A stretch of 64,000 nucleotides of DNA. It comes from Xenoacremonium recifei (taxonomy: Eukaryota; Ascomycota; Sordariomycetes; Hypocreales; Nectriaceae). Location of the stretch: positions 1 to 64,000 of the forward strand of contig WOFQ01000018.1 of assembly GCA_012184525.1 (NCBI GenBank), in the 5' to 3' direction. Both the position numbers and the translations under genes were made by a program. Positions 1 through 9,584 of the stretch are shown here, in pieces (positions within the stretch are counted from its first letter, which is position 1; every line of letters starts with the position of its first letter). The notes beneath the pieces were generated by a model. That model did no database searches and was not told where the DNA came from. It was given only the letters and a program-made list of their open reading frames with translations.

Positions 1-503
1 ATCCAAAATGGTCGCCCACCCCCCCTCCCTCCCACGGGCGACCACAATGTATCTCCAGGCTCAAGCTTCGATGCCAACGGAGTTGTTTGCCTTTGGTGTA
101 GTTCGTGAGATCCAAGAATCGTGACGGAGTCTCATAGCTGGAGAACCACTCCAGCGCGGTTTCCGGGGTCCACGGCCGGAAGAGTTGCTCGGTCGCTGGG
201 CCCATGTATGGGTTTGCTGAAGTGAGGAGGCAGTCTTGACGAATTTCGTCTCAGGGTCGCTGCACTCTACACCAAGTGGGAAACACTCCATATGGCACTG
301 GAGGAGTCCAATTTGATAGGCGGCCCTCTTCCGCATTCAATCAACGCAGAAAGACTATTGACCATTAGTATCTACTTAGAATTGGAAAAGAAGCTCGTGT
401 CTTACATGCTGGCCGGTTCCCTGACAACGGACGATTGCTTCAGGAGGGCATAGGTCCGTGCAGCATTGGCACTCCACGGCCTCGCCCTAGCAAGAGCTTT
501 CTC
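1..503. other. No supported gene
   Basis: A 91-codon ATG ORF lies on the minus strand (336-61), but it has no recognisable domain, no intron signals and no neighbour to support it. A short C-tract is present near position 20. I see nothing else. Confidence 0.5.
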
Positions 504-835
504 TCACTTCTTTGGCATCACGAGATCGAAATGTTGCGGGGCTGATGCCCGCTGGGTTGCGCTCTCTGGCGATTTGACGAGGAAAGGGTGCTGGTATCGA
601 AGTTTGGTCAGCTTGGGGCAGGGCTCGTCAAAGAGATCACTCACGTCTTGTTCGGTCCTCGTCGGGAGACTGGAGTGGCTCCTGGCAGGGTGGCTTGAGA
701 CCCCGAGGTTGGCGCCCTGTGGAATTCGAGAAGAAATCCAGTCATCGGGCACACCAGCGACAGAGGTCTGAAGAAGCTTTGCCAGTAGGCTGCTTCGTTC
801 TCAGAGGGTGATGCTTGGTTCAAATCGGATTGCAT
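504..835 (-). CDS. Tentative small spliced ORF, unknown function
   Basis: Not a recognised family. An ATG at 835 opens an ORF whose first part (835-755) reads Q/N/S/E-rich sequence. A GTGTGC...CCACAG segment (754-717, 38 nt) could be an intron. Removing it joins an open frame (716-504) rich in S, P, T and E that ends in VMPKK and a TGA, giving 97 aa with exon lengths summing to a multiple of three. Both halves read more like protein than the other frames do, which is the only support. The intron is near the lower size limit and has a poor branch site. It could equally be a relic with a frameshift. No domain, signal peptide or membrane segment is visible. Confidence 0.22.
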
Positions 836-1603
836 TAGCTTGTGTCAAAGAATCAGCCTCTTGCAGACATACCTTAATCATGAGATGAAGCAACGCGACG
901 ATACTTCAGTCACATGGTGGCGAGAAATGACAGTCACAGAAAAGAGCACAACGGACGAACATTTGTGAACTTTTTTTTTTTTTTACCCAAAAATTCCCCT
1001 ATCCAACGGGTCTGAACAGTTAGTCAAGATGTCATGGGAAAAGGGATGTGATCAACTTACTGTGGCTATCTTCCTCCCCATTTTTTTTTTCGTTTTCTTG
1101 GTGTGTGTGTTTTTTTTCTTTTGTGTGTGTGTGTGTTTTGCGTGTGTGAACTCTTTTTGTGTTTTGTGTGTGTGCTTATTCAAAATGTCTATCCAACGAC
1201 ACCCATCGCAATTGTCGTCGTCCTTCGATGCATCGTACTTATCGAAGAAGGTCGGAGCCTGTGGAATGTTAGTCTGGATCTTGAACGTGAAGATTCTTAT
1301 GTCAATGGGCCAGATTGCAGGTTAGGGAGGAAAAGGAGCGACAGCGCAAGTAATGATACAGGAAAGTGAGAGCAATGTTAAAACACACAATCAGCTGTCC
1401 AGAAAACACCAAGGGGACGAGCAACCGCAAAAAAATGGAACGACGCAGGCCAGAGCAGGGAAAGGCAAGAAATGACAAAGAAAAGGGACAAAGAAAAAGA
1501 ATAACAGAACAGACCGAGAGTGTGCGAGGAAACCGTGCGTACTTACAAGATTCGTGCGAGATTCCCAAGTAGCATGAAGTTGTCGGAGACACTTCTTGAC
1601 TCG
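836..1603. other. No supported gene; poly-T and GT-rich simple sequence
   Basis: The stretch contains T-runs (about 970-982 and 1082-1091) and a GT/T-rich low-complexity tract at about 1098-1172. On the minus strand there are two strong GTAAGT donors (exon edges at about 1553 and 1059) that may belong to the tentative minus-strand transcript annotated upstream of them. No coding frame through this part convinced me. Confidence 0.4.
1098..1172. repeat. GT/T-rich microsatellite tract
   Basis: Alternating TG dinucleotides are interrupted by T-runs over about 75 bp. This is simple sequence, and open frames through it are artefacts of the low complexity. Confidence 0.8.
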
Positions 1604-2110
1604 TTAGCTCTGCGTCCAAGGCAAAGCATAGGCGATCATTAGAGACAATCGGACAATGGCAAGACCGAAGCCAATTTGCCATCCGTTCCGAGCATGCGAC
1701 ATCCAGAATGGCCAGTGCAAACGCCTGACGCCAGAGGCTCAAGTGCATCATGAAGTAAAAATACAAAGATGAGGGTGCAAAGGAAATGAACTACACGAGA
1801 GACACAAATGAAGAGAAAAAAGAAGACATACCTCTGTGCGCGAGCCCGCTCGGCATGCTCGACACCCTGCTCGATAATGCCCCGCTTCCGGTCATTACCA
1901 GCCATGTTTTGGATCTTTCTCTGCAAGGAAACTTGTCAGTAACGGGAAAGAATAGAAGGGAAGGCAAAGAATACTTACACGGGATTCGTAGAAAGGTGCA
2001 TTCACGATTCTAACGACCCAATCACCCCTGAGGGCGGAGCGGATCATAGTCTTGGATTCCTTGAGATACATCAGTGAGAGCTCATGAAAGTCGCAGCAGA
2101 TACTTACTGA
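1604..2110 (-). CDS. Tentative 3' part of a spliced gene, unknown function
   Basis: The model rests on splice signals, not homology. Reading the minus strand, an exon ends at about 2110 at a GTAAGTATCT donor. An acceptor CTGATGTATCTCAAG opens an 81-nt exon (about 2058-1978) reading SALRGDWVVRIVNAPFYES. A canonical intron follows (GTAAGTATTC, TTACTGACAAG, TTGCAG), then an exon reading MAGNDRKRG and EHAERARAQR, ending at a GTATGT donor at about 1833. A CAG acceptor at about 1730 continues in phase into a hydrophobic tail (WQIGFGLAIVRLSLMIAYALPW) and a stop at 1604-1606. Phases agree throughout. The 5' end beyond 2110 is not resolved: upstream sequence is T-rich and intron-like. Further donors at about 1553 and 1059 suggest alternative 3' exons. 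No family was recognised. Confidence 0.3.
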
Positions 2111-3044
2111 ACGTGGCGAGAACGCGCTCCTAGCGCTGTCCGAAAGTCTCGGGTTCCTCCTAATGGGCCGCACCAAAGGGGGACAGGAAACCAGCTGAGA
2201 TGCGCTCCTAACGCACTCAAGCGGTTCCAGGATCGAAGGACGAGGAGAGTTGCGAGGTCGACCAAAAAAAACCAAAAAGCCAAAAAAGAAGCCAAAAGAA
2301 AAGAGCAAAGTCACCAGGATTTCTCCTGAAAGCAAAAAAAGCAAAGTTGTGATGTTGAAGGAAGAGAAAAGGATCAGGTTTGTGGGAGGGAGGGGCTAAA
2401 TTTATACTCTGCCCAAATGGTAGTGCGTTCCTCAGGCTGCCAGGCGACCAGAATGAAGAAGGTGACTGGCCGATTGGTGCTATTGTCATGGCGCGTAGCA
2501 AACAAACCGAGGGCCCCAGGAGACTCAGTGACGTCGGTACCTCGCGGGTCTTGCCACATACTAAATTACCAGCAGCGAGAGATGGAGGGTACTTGATCTT
2601 CTGAGATTGATTCATGTTTCTATTGTTCCTGGCTGCTCACTTGGAGCGGATCCCTCCATGGCCGCATGACGAGGTGCCGCATTCACCCTGCTCTCAGGGC
2701 CGGGACACCAGTGCTTTCAGGGCGTGTAGTGGCAGCCCGAGCATTAAGGCATGAAAGTCTCCCAGAAATTGAGCCGGACAGCCGTTGGATTGCGGCCTGG
2801 AGTTTCTCGGAGGGCAAGCGAGGTGGCCATTCAAGATGAGGACGAAGGATACTAGGCATCATGACTAATTTTTTCATCTAACTTATGATACTCTCCGCCG
2901 TCTATGAGACTGAGGATCAGCAATGCAATTCTGTCCTCTGTCTTGCTCGTTTCTCTTCCCAGAGGCCTGTGCTAGTGATATTTTCGTAGGTAGGTAGGGT
3001 GCCTGACGGGCGAATATTCCTGCCCGAGGCTGCATGCACACTCG

Positions 3045-3064
3045 TCAGGGACAGCACCAAAGCA
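3045..3064 (+). repeat. Diverged repeat family, copy 1
   Basis: The core TCAGGGACAGCACCAAAGCA recurs with changes at 3223 and 3548. Homology with the 3548 copy continues about 100 bp downstream, where CATCCTCCGGCCATATTTTTC (near 3115) aligns with a matching segment near 3620. Confidence 0.65.
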
Positions 3065-3176
3065 AGCTTCTGTGAATTGGAAAAATACTTTCATGCTGTG
3101 GCAAATAATCATTCATCCTCCGGCCATATTTTTCTGAGCCCAATTGTCGCCTGGTTTGCCCGGAAATGGCGTCGCT

Positions 3177-3199
3177 CTCAGGCATGCCTGGTGCCTGAG
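3177..3199. repeat. Short perfect inverted repeat (hairpin)
   Basis: CTCAGGCA and TGCCTGAG form an 8-bp perfect stem around a 7-nt loop. A related GCCTCAGGCAT sequence lies just upstream of the TATA box at 5127. There is no T-tract after it, so it is not an obvious terminator. Confidence 0.6.
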
Positions 3200-3222
3200 G
3201 CATGAGGCTCCATGAACACTTT

Positions 3223-3242
3223 GCAGGGAGAACACCAAAACA
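3223..3242 (+). repeat. Diverged repeat family, copy 2
   Basis: GCAGGGAGAACACCAAAACA is a degenerate match to the 3045 copy. It follows directly on the inverted repeat and a GCATGAGGCTC segment. Similarity beyond the core is weak. Confidence 0.5.
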
Positions 3243-3547
3243 GTGATCTTGAGCGCCACAAAGGAGTATCAGACTCAGAAAAATATGCGTTCATCTTCTG
3301 AAAGTATCTACTATGTCCTGGTCTAGTTGCATTCTTCTCAAAAAATGGTGCTGTGTTCGAGCCTTGTGGTGGCCATGGAGCGAATTATCGCGGGCCAACA
3401 ACACGCAATGCCTCATCAATATGCAAAGACATGCTTGCCAAAAAAGTCTCATCCTATATTCTCTAATCTGCTCTACTCAAAAATGTCATTACAGTTCATC
3501 TAGACAATGATGCTGCAATTGGTACTGCGCGACACGATGCATCGCCT

Positions 3548-3567
3548 TCAGGGACAACACCAAGGCA
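3548..3567 (+). repeat. Diverged repeat family, copy 3
   Basis: TCAGGGACAACACCAAGGCA matches copy 1 at 18 of 20 positions. The downstream 100 bp also aligns with copy 1, including CATCCTCTGACCATATTTTTC and AGAGCCAATGG, but has drifted considerably. Confidence 0.65.
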
Positions 3568-3877
3568 TCATTTTCGGATCAGCAAAAATGGTCCCAGCTG
3601 CAGAAAAATGGTGCACCATCCTCTGACCATATTTTTCAAGAGCCAATGGCATCGCGGCGTGGAAAATAAATCGTGTCATGGTGCCGCATTTTTTGGCAAA
3701 CACGCGCGACCATTTTTTATACCGCTAAACCCCGCCGTTAGAGGCGCTGGAAACTTCCCGTCCAGCAGTGGAACCCCCTGTAGCGTCGATCCCCCGCTAG
3801 TTCCCGTCGCTGATCCATGTGGCAGGCGGCAGAATCCGGGGAGTGATTCGAACACACCCCTCACCGCCTAACCCTTG

Positions 3878-4099
3878 TATATAATGAACCTCTTCCTCCC
3901 GCCAACTCTGGCTGTCTTTCTTTCCTCTTCATACGGTAAGGCACAACACATGCTTTGTCTGGACCGGGACAGCTCAAGAATCGTCCCGGTCAGCCTCTCC
4001 AACAGGTTGCTGTGGACGACCACACCAGGCGCAATTTTTGATTTCTCTCCATTTTTTTTCTCATTGAGTGCGAGGCCCTGTGTCTCGTCTTGAAGAGGA
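3878..4099 (+). promoter_or_regulatory. Duplicated TATA/first-exon module, copy A
   Basis: A TATATAA box (3878-3884) is followed by a pyrimidine-rich leader ending CTTTCCTCTTCATAC at 3934 and a GTAAG donor at 3936. After a variable segment comes a 39-bp block (4061-4099) that is 37/39 identical to 5251-5289. TATA to leader end is 56 bp in both copies. The layout looks like a core promoter, first exon and intron of a transcribed gene. A possible acceptor is at 3972. An ATG at 3884 overlaps the TATA box and is probably not used. Confidence 0.5.
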
Positions 4100-4509
4100 A
4101 AAGTTGCTTTGTGGTTGCCATTGTTGTGTGTGTGCGTGTGTGTGCTGAGGGAATCTTGCTGGTGTTGAGCGTTTGGTCGCGCAGGTTGCGTGAGGTTGTG
4201 CATCATGAGGATCGAAATGCCACTGTTGCTGGAGATAGAAGACTCAGGTTCCCATGTCGTGAAGCAATAAAGACAGTTCAATGTTATCTACGGACAGTAT
4301 CTGTGTTCTGGCTCGTCGTTCTCCTCGTCATTCTGCTTGTCATCGCCATGGTGTTGTCACGGTCGCACGGTCGCGGAAGCCCTCGAGAAGAACAACAATC
4401 CAGCGTCGGCCACCAGTCGCGACACAGCGCCGATGACATCTCCAAAACACATTCAGAACTCGTAGTGCCTCGCATGAAGATGTGCATCCTCTTCAATGAA
4501 CCATCATGA
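4090..4509 (+). other. Possible exon with one transmembrane segment
   Basis: The frame that runs through the 39-bp block continues open to a stop at 4507. It includes a strong hydrophobic helix (FWLVVLLVILLVIAMVL, about 4306-4356) followed by a basic stretch SRSHGRG. No ATG precedes the helix in this frame, so a start codon must lie in an upstream exon, or the frame is not used. A GT microsatellite (about 4122-4145) lies within it. No family was recognised. It is listed because similar single-helix frames follow copy B and the TATA box at 9218. Confidence 0.25.
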
Positions 4510-5040
4510 CTCCCATTCTCGAAGCATGACCAAGCATGGTGATGTGCATGGCATCGCCACTTTGCAGAGGCGCGCAAGCGAAAGTCTGGAGGTCTCGCTC
4601 ACGCTCTCTGCGCCGACTTGGTGTATCTGCAACTCCTGCACTTGCATTCAAGTCCGAGTCAACGGCTGATAGTGTCCCATTATCTACATGCGTACGATCT
4701 GGCTTGGTCGTGGGCGGTCTGCCAGTGCTCTTCGTCTCTGCGGGCGACGACCTCGCTCTCCTCCCCTCCCGCGGCCATCTCAGAATCCCCTCGAACTTCG
4801 CCGCGTGCCTGGCAGTCCTCGGCTCGCCCAGTGTGCTCGGTCTCTGCCACCAGCAGGGCGGGCCGGCGACCGCCAGCGCCAGCCGGGTGACCTACCCAGT
4901 CCCAGCATTCACTGCCCTGTGCGCGTGACGGGCTGCCCATACTCACCCTCCTCTGACACTGGCTCCCTGGCCAACCAGATCTCGAAAATTTCGTCACCCT
5001 CCACGGGACACCGCGGCCCAAGGCATGACTGAGGCGGACT

Positions 5041-5109
5041 CGTAAGGCCACAGGCATGGAACTCGTAAGGCCACAGGCATGGGACTCGTAAGGCCACAAG
5101 CATGAGCCT
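5041..5109 (+). repeat. Three tandem 23-bp repeats
   Basis: CGTAAGGCCACAGGCATGG plus four bases is repeated with a 23-bp period starting at 5041, 5064 and 5087. The third copy has small changes (CACAAGCATGAG). The array ends about 20 bp before the TATA box of module copy B, so it occupies an upstream-activating position. Confidence 0.85.
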
Positions 5110-5126
5110 CAGGCATCACCCTAGGG

Positions 5127-5289
5127 TATAAAAAGCCGCCTTCCCTCCTCCCACTTCGACTTTTCTTCCTTTCCTCTTCATACAGGTAAGTCCTCCTTCC
5201 CTCTGGCTTTTGCTAACGGACAGTTGAGACATAACCAATTTTTGGCGCCCTCATTGAGCGCGAGGCCCTGAGTCTCGTCTTGAAGAGGA
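5127..5289 (+). promoter_or_regulatory. Duplicated TATA/first-exon module, copy B
   Basis: A TATAAAAA box (5127-5134) is followed by a pyrimidine-rich leader ending CTTTCCTCTTCATAC at 5183, exactly 56 bp downstream as in copy A. A GTAAGT donor lies at 5186, with branch GCTAACG and a CAG acceptor at 5221-5223 (38-nt intron). The 39-bp block follows at 5251-5289. Upstream are the 23-bp tandem repeats. A second intron end may be the CTTTAG at 5291-5296, after which an open frame encodes a hydrophobic segment. Confidence 0.5.
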
Positions 5290-5296
5290 GTCTTTA

Positions 5297-5455
5297 GTTA
5301 GTAGAAGTGGTTCTCTTGTTCGTAGCGGTTGTGTTCCTTCTCTCGTGGCGTTGCTGTACCATGGTGTTTCCAGTGTGTTCCGGTGATGTCTGCTTCCAGT
5401 GTTCTGATGTTTTGTTGTTTTGGATGCGCAAGGCGTTCTTTAGAATAGAGTAATG
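5297..5455 (+). other. Possible exon with one transmembrane segment after copy B
   Basis: Immediately after a CTTTAG that would serve as acceptor, a frame opens with LVEVVLLFVAVVFLLSW (one membrane helix) and then a cysteine-rich segment with five Cys (RCC, VCSGDVC, QC), closing at TAA near 5453. The start would lie in the module's first exon or leader. It is small and unrecognised. The only support is its position and hydrophobicity. Confidence 0.25.
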
Positions 5456-6102
5456 CTCGTATCTGACAATTGGTATGATGCCTTCGTGCTTTCTGTTCCT
5501 TGTCCGTCGCCGCTGTTGTCGCTGGGATGCTTGGTGGTGCTGTTTTGACTCTCCTGGGGATTTCGTCGCGGGCGCGTCAAAATCGCTGGGCCATCTCGCC
5601 TTGACTGTCGCCCACTCCAACGCGCTCACACGCCTTGAAGTTGACTCTTGACACGATTTCTTGCATGCCAGGTGATAGCCTTCGTCTCTTTTGGGGTTTT
5701 TGAAGTGTCAACGCGTGCCTCTCCATCGATGGCGAGCTTCCAGTCGCTACGAGTCAGCTCCAACGCACCCTAGATCTATCCGAGGAGTCCAGATGGTTTT
5801 CTTGAGGTATTCGACCTACTCGGACGCTTTCTGAAGCTTGCTAATGATGTCCATGTCTTTACTTAGGTACGTCTCATGATTCTCCGATGGCTCGTCGAGT
5901 CCTAAGGATGACCCCAATCGAAGATCCGGCGCGTCAGGGCCGCTGGAACACGCGACCACGATGACCGCCACGATTCCACACCTCCAACGGACAGTGGTCC
6001 CTCTCGCATGCTGCTGACTCGATAAATCTAGACGAGAGGATTGCTGCGACCCCATTCTCGGTCGCTCCAGGTGCCGAGGTCGCGAGGCCAGTGTCGGCGC
6101 TG

Positions 6103-7216
6103 ATGCTGTTCCCAACACACCACCTGCCATCTCTGTCGTCCTCCTCTGGGACTTTCATCATCATGTCTACTCTCATGCCATCAAGCAATTCATTCCCTAC
6201 AGACGGATATCAAGTCGAAACTCAACTGGCGAGACCGGTAAACGCGACCCTTGACGAGTCTACAAGTGCTGCCATCAGAGCTTCTTGTGAGTGGCAATCA
6301 ACTGCAAGCATCTCGTAGATTATTTCACTATCACCATAATTACTGACAACTGCATCATACTGCAGACTTCAAACATGCTGTTGTGCTTGGTCATGATGGC
6401 AGACAGTCCCTACCGATGCGACATGAACATCAGGACCTCACGCGCAATTCTACGATCCGAGCGCCTCGCCGACATCATCCAGTGCTTCCCCGATCGAAAT
6501 CGAGACGAATAATGAAGAAAAACACCGGTCGCTTGCAAAATATGGGCTCTGGTGTGTCCTGGTCGCCTCTGCACCTCTCTTTGTCTGTCCCTCTCCCCTA
6601 CTCCATCCAGCTCAACACCAAGCCCTGCAGTCAAACAACCGTCCAAATAAGCTTACACGAGTCTCCAACAGTGGAAACGCCACTGCCGATCAGAGTTCGT
6701 GCCATTCTGGGGGTGGCGCCAGTTCTCCGCTGTAGAGACACACCATCCGCCACGACAGGCCCAATCGCAGCGAGGCCAGCGACAGAATGGGGCAATCCCG
6801 ATGCCACAAGGATGGGGCCGTCGGGAATTAAATGCATGGAAGCGAAACCATCCATGACTGAGACACATACACACACACGGGGAGTGCCGCCATCTGTGGC
6901 AGGGTGGGCGTATCGTGGAAGCACTCGAAGACCATCCAAGACGCGGCTGAGAGAGAATACCGAACCGATCGCAGAAGCTACAGGACGGGAGGACACAGGG
7001 CGTTGGGGGTCGCTGCTTCAGATAACATGGGTAGACACGTCGATGATCAGGCATAGTCTTGGGATTTCTAGGATTATGTTGACACGCCTTCTACATTATT
7101 ACAGAATAGAATCCATCGCGTTGCCTTTCGAAAGTACACAGATTGAGCAGTTTCTTCGTCCCAGCGCGCTCTCTTCGCGGACCCCAGTCCCAGGCTGTTT
7201 TCCCCCGGGAACGTAG
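6103..7216 (+). CDS. Tentative two-exon gene, unknown function
   Basis: The supported part is the intron 6287-6365, with GTGAGT donor, TACTGACAAC branch site and CTGCAG acceptor. It joins two long open frames in phase: 6103-6286 (open from about 5962) and 6366-7216. Using the ATG at 6103 gives 344 aa. The sequence is S/T/P/R-rich. It includes a basic stretch around residues 90-120 and a THTHTRG run encoded by a CA microsatellite (about 6868-6882). No domain, signal peptide or membrane segment is recognised. Minus-strand frames of 121-133 codons overlap it, so low stop density alone may explain the length. Treat it as a hypothesis. Confidence 0.3.
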
Positions 7217-9332
7217 CGCCACATCCAGGATTCCTGGTTAGCTCTGAGACTTCATACCAATCGATGGATACAGCGAACGTTGGAAATGAACTGGGCATCT
7301 CCCACTCTGCTCATGGCCATACTGGGCTCGAATCCCCGGCACGCCAACAACGCCCTGGCATTGCCCTCCGCCATTCTCCGCGGCACTCAAGCCCCACCAT
7401 CGCGTCCGCAGCGAAAGGCATTCCCTCGTCGCGCTGTAGCATCTTGATCTTTATGACCCAGCTTGATACAGAGAAGTCATGAAATGAATCGAAAAAAAAA
7501 TTGAAGGTGCAATTCAACAGCTTTTGAAGGGATTTCTATATGGCTATCACCTATGTCCAGAGACGCTCCAATCTCGCAGGTTTGGAGCACTTGGTGCCCC
7601 AGGCTCCTCCTTTCGCTACCGCCGAATGCTCACACCACCAGCATCCTACTAGGCCATCGCCTGGTATTCAGTCACCTTTCTTTTTTTTCCCCCTCGAATC
7701 CTCTGTCACTTCCATCTTTGATCAATTTAGACGAGCCCCGCATTAACAGTCGAGTGAAGACGTTCCTCGCCCAGCCCCAGCAGTGACGAGCCGTCCAGCA
7801 GTTGGGAGCCGACAGACATAATTTCCCCAGACGAGAAGACCAAGGCGCGTGCTCTAGACTACCGCGTCGTTCTCAGAGAACCTGGTGCCGCAGCGTAGCA
7901 TACAGTTCTCACGTCGGCGTTTTTAGCCCAATGTCCACCACCATGCGGCTGCGACTGTAGCCTCCAGGACATGTAGTACGTTGACCGATCTCCAAAGGAT
8001 ACTTACGCATTTGTTGTAGATGATACACGTAGCATTTTCTGATTGTATTCTTCTAAAAGCTGACTTTCTGTATCTTGACCCGACTGATCCCTAACCCGAC
8101 TGTGCCGCAAGAAAACGATTCCCGCGACAGCTCATGAGCGAATCTGATGGTGTGTCGAATCCAATCAAGTCTATTTACAATACTCAAACGGCATTTGAGT
8201 CCTTGGCGAACTGCTGTGGCTTCAGGATTGGGGAAAAGGCCAGACACGGAAGCACATGAACTTTCCCAGTATTGACAGCCCAGTAACCCACCAAGTATTC
8301 GACCCAATTACGGGACCCTCAGTCTCCCAATGAACACACCAAGACATTCTTAGTAGACTCCTCTGCGATTTCTCTCCTGTCTTGTTGAGAGACCACGAAT
8401 TCTTCGATGGCCCTACGGCGTTGGAGCGTAGGGTGGGAGCTGGTCGCTCGTTAGTTACTCGTCCTCCTGCTACAAGATTTCCCGAGGGCGCACATACTCA
8501 AAGTTCTTCTCGAAGTTCCTCTCGAAGTTCTTCATTCACCCAATTCCCTCGTAATACTTGCTCGATCGGTGGAGGGGTGTTTCGTGGACTCTCAGGTTCC
8601 AGATTCGGAGGGTCGTAGTGGACGTGGTAGATGTAGTGGATCCGGTCGAGTCTTACGAGCTCTGCGAGAAACTTATAGGTTAGTCGAAGTAACGCTGGGA
8701 ACAATGAAAAGAGACTGGAGTCCTACTCAACTAAGCCGAAGCCCTTGCTCAGCCCGACGGACAGGATGTTGCCATCCGGCGACCATCATTCTTAACACCC
8801 CGTGTGATCTTCTTCTGGACCGGACAGAGGCACACCGCTATCCAGCCAAATGAGTATCAGTGTGTATATATTTCGTCTGTAATTAGCACATACCCGATAC
8901 TCCGTGACGGTGCCCCAGCCGTTCACATGGCCGCCCAGGGTGGGCAAGATCTGTTCAAGCGAACAGTGCAGTTTGGAGTCGCTGCCTCTCCAGGACCGAT
9001 CAAGACGGTTCGTGATGGGCTGAGATGAACGCGGGTAAAGGCGATAAAGTAAAGAATAGCGGCAGGAATGGTCTTGAATCGTAGCCGACTTTTTTGTTTT
9101 GCACTTTGCAGGTCGACGGTCGCCCGCCTTCAGTCATTGGAGCCTGTTGCCCTGAGTTGGTCCCGTAAGGCGGTGTTGTCGGGGTGTGTTATTCTGCCGT
9201 CACCTGGCTTCCTCCTCACTTTTATATCACTTGGGTACGTATCTCAAGCCGTCACGCACAAATCATTATCCAAAAATTCCACTCGACCTGCCTCGTCCCC
9301 TTCTCTTCCTTCACAAACAAACAAACAGCATC
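7217..9332. other. No supported gene
   Basis: Several ORFs under 100 codons occur on both strands without domains or convincing splice sites. A short tandem repeat at 8502-8537 and a TATA box at 9218 are annotated separately. I see nothing else in this stretch. Confidence 0.45.
8502..8537 (+). repeat. Three 12-bp tandem repeats
   Basis: Units AGTTCTTCTCGA, AGTTCCTCTCGA and AGTTCTTCATTC follow one another. In one frame they would encode an SSR/SSS repeat, but no gene is supported here. Confidence 0.7.
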
Positions 9333-9584
9333 ATGCCTTCGTCGATTCCCCCCCCTACTCCCACTCTGAAGGAGTGCCCGATTTGGTGTGTTTGGTGCCG
9401 TTGCCATCCACTATATCCCTTTTTCAAACGCTTGTTTAATTTAAGGGAGATGGAGCAAGATAACGGTGCTCCCGTAGACTCTTCGAGTCCGACATTTTTA
9501 AGGACGCTCATCGTCCTGTTAATTGTTGCGCTCGTCATCGCACGGTTCCAGCCGGTGAGACCGCTGCGCTTTACAATACGTTAA
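9333..9584 (+). CDS. Small single-pass membrane protein, unknown family
   Basis: The ATG at 9333 follows a typical fungal leader (ACAAACAAACAAACAGCATC), and a TTTTATATC box lies about 110 bp upstream near 9218. A 60-nt intron is likely at 9386-9445 (GTGTGT donor, TTTAATTTAAG acceptor). Its length is a multiple of three and it has no stop. Spliced, the protein is 63 aa: a proline-rich N-terminus (SSIPPPTPT), an acidic middle and a hydrophobic helix (FLRTLIVLLIVALVIARF) close to the C-terminus. Unspliced it is 83 aa. A further GTGAGA...GTGCAG segment near the stop could change the last residues, and a clean intron follows at about 9650 (GTAAGTATG to CCCAG), so the transcript may continue. No homologue was recognised. 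It resembles a tail-anchored or small single-span protein. Confidence 0.45.
   Translation: MPSSIPPPTPTLKECPIWCVWCRCHPLYPFFKRLFNLREMEQDNGAPVDSSSPTFLRTLIVLLIVALVIARFQPVRPLRFTIR

Larger units (their letters stand above)
2111..3870. other. Gene-poor stretch with diverged repeats
   Basis: No coding frame is supported. The segment from 2950 to 3660 carries several related copies of a short element (annotated separately) and an inverted repeat, which suggests remains of an old duplicated or mobile sequence. T- and A-rich tracts at 2260-2340 look intron-like on the minus strand. Confidence 0.45.

Noticed and set aside
3760..3862. tRNA-like B box (TTCGAATCA) on the minus strand
   Set aside because: The T stem does not pair (GTGTG against CACTC) and no A box or acceptor stem was found.
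7310..7345. GGGCTCGAATCCCC resembling a tRNA T-arm
   Set aside because: No matching acceptor stem or anticodon arm upstream.
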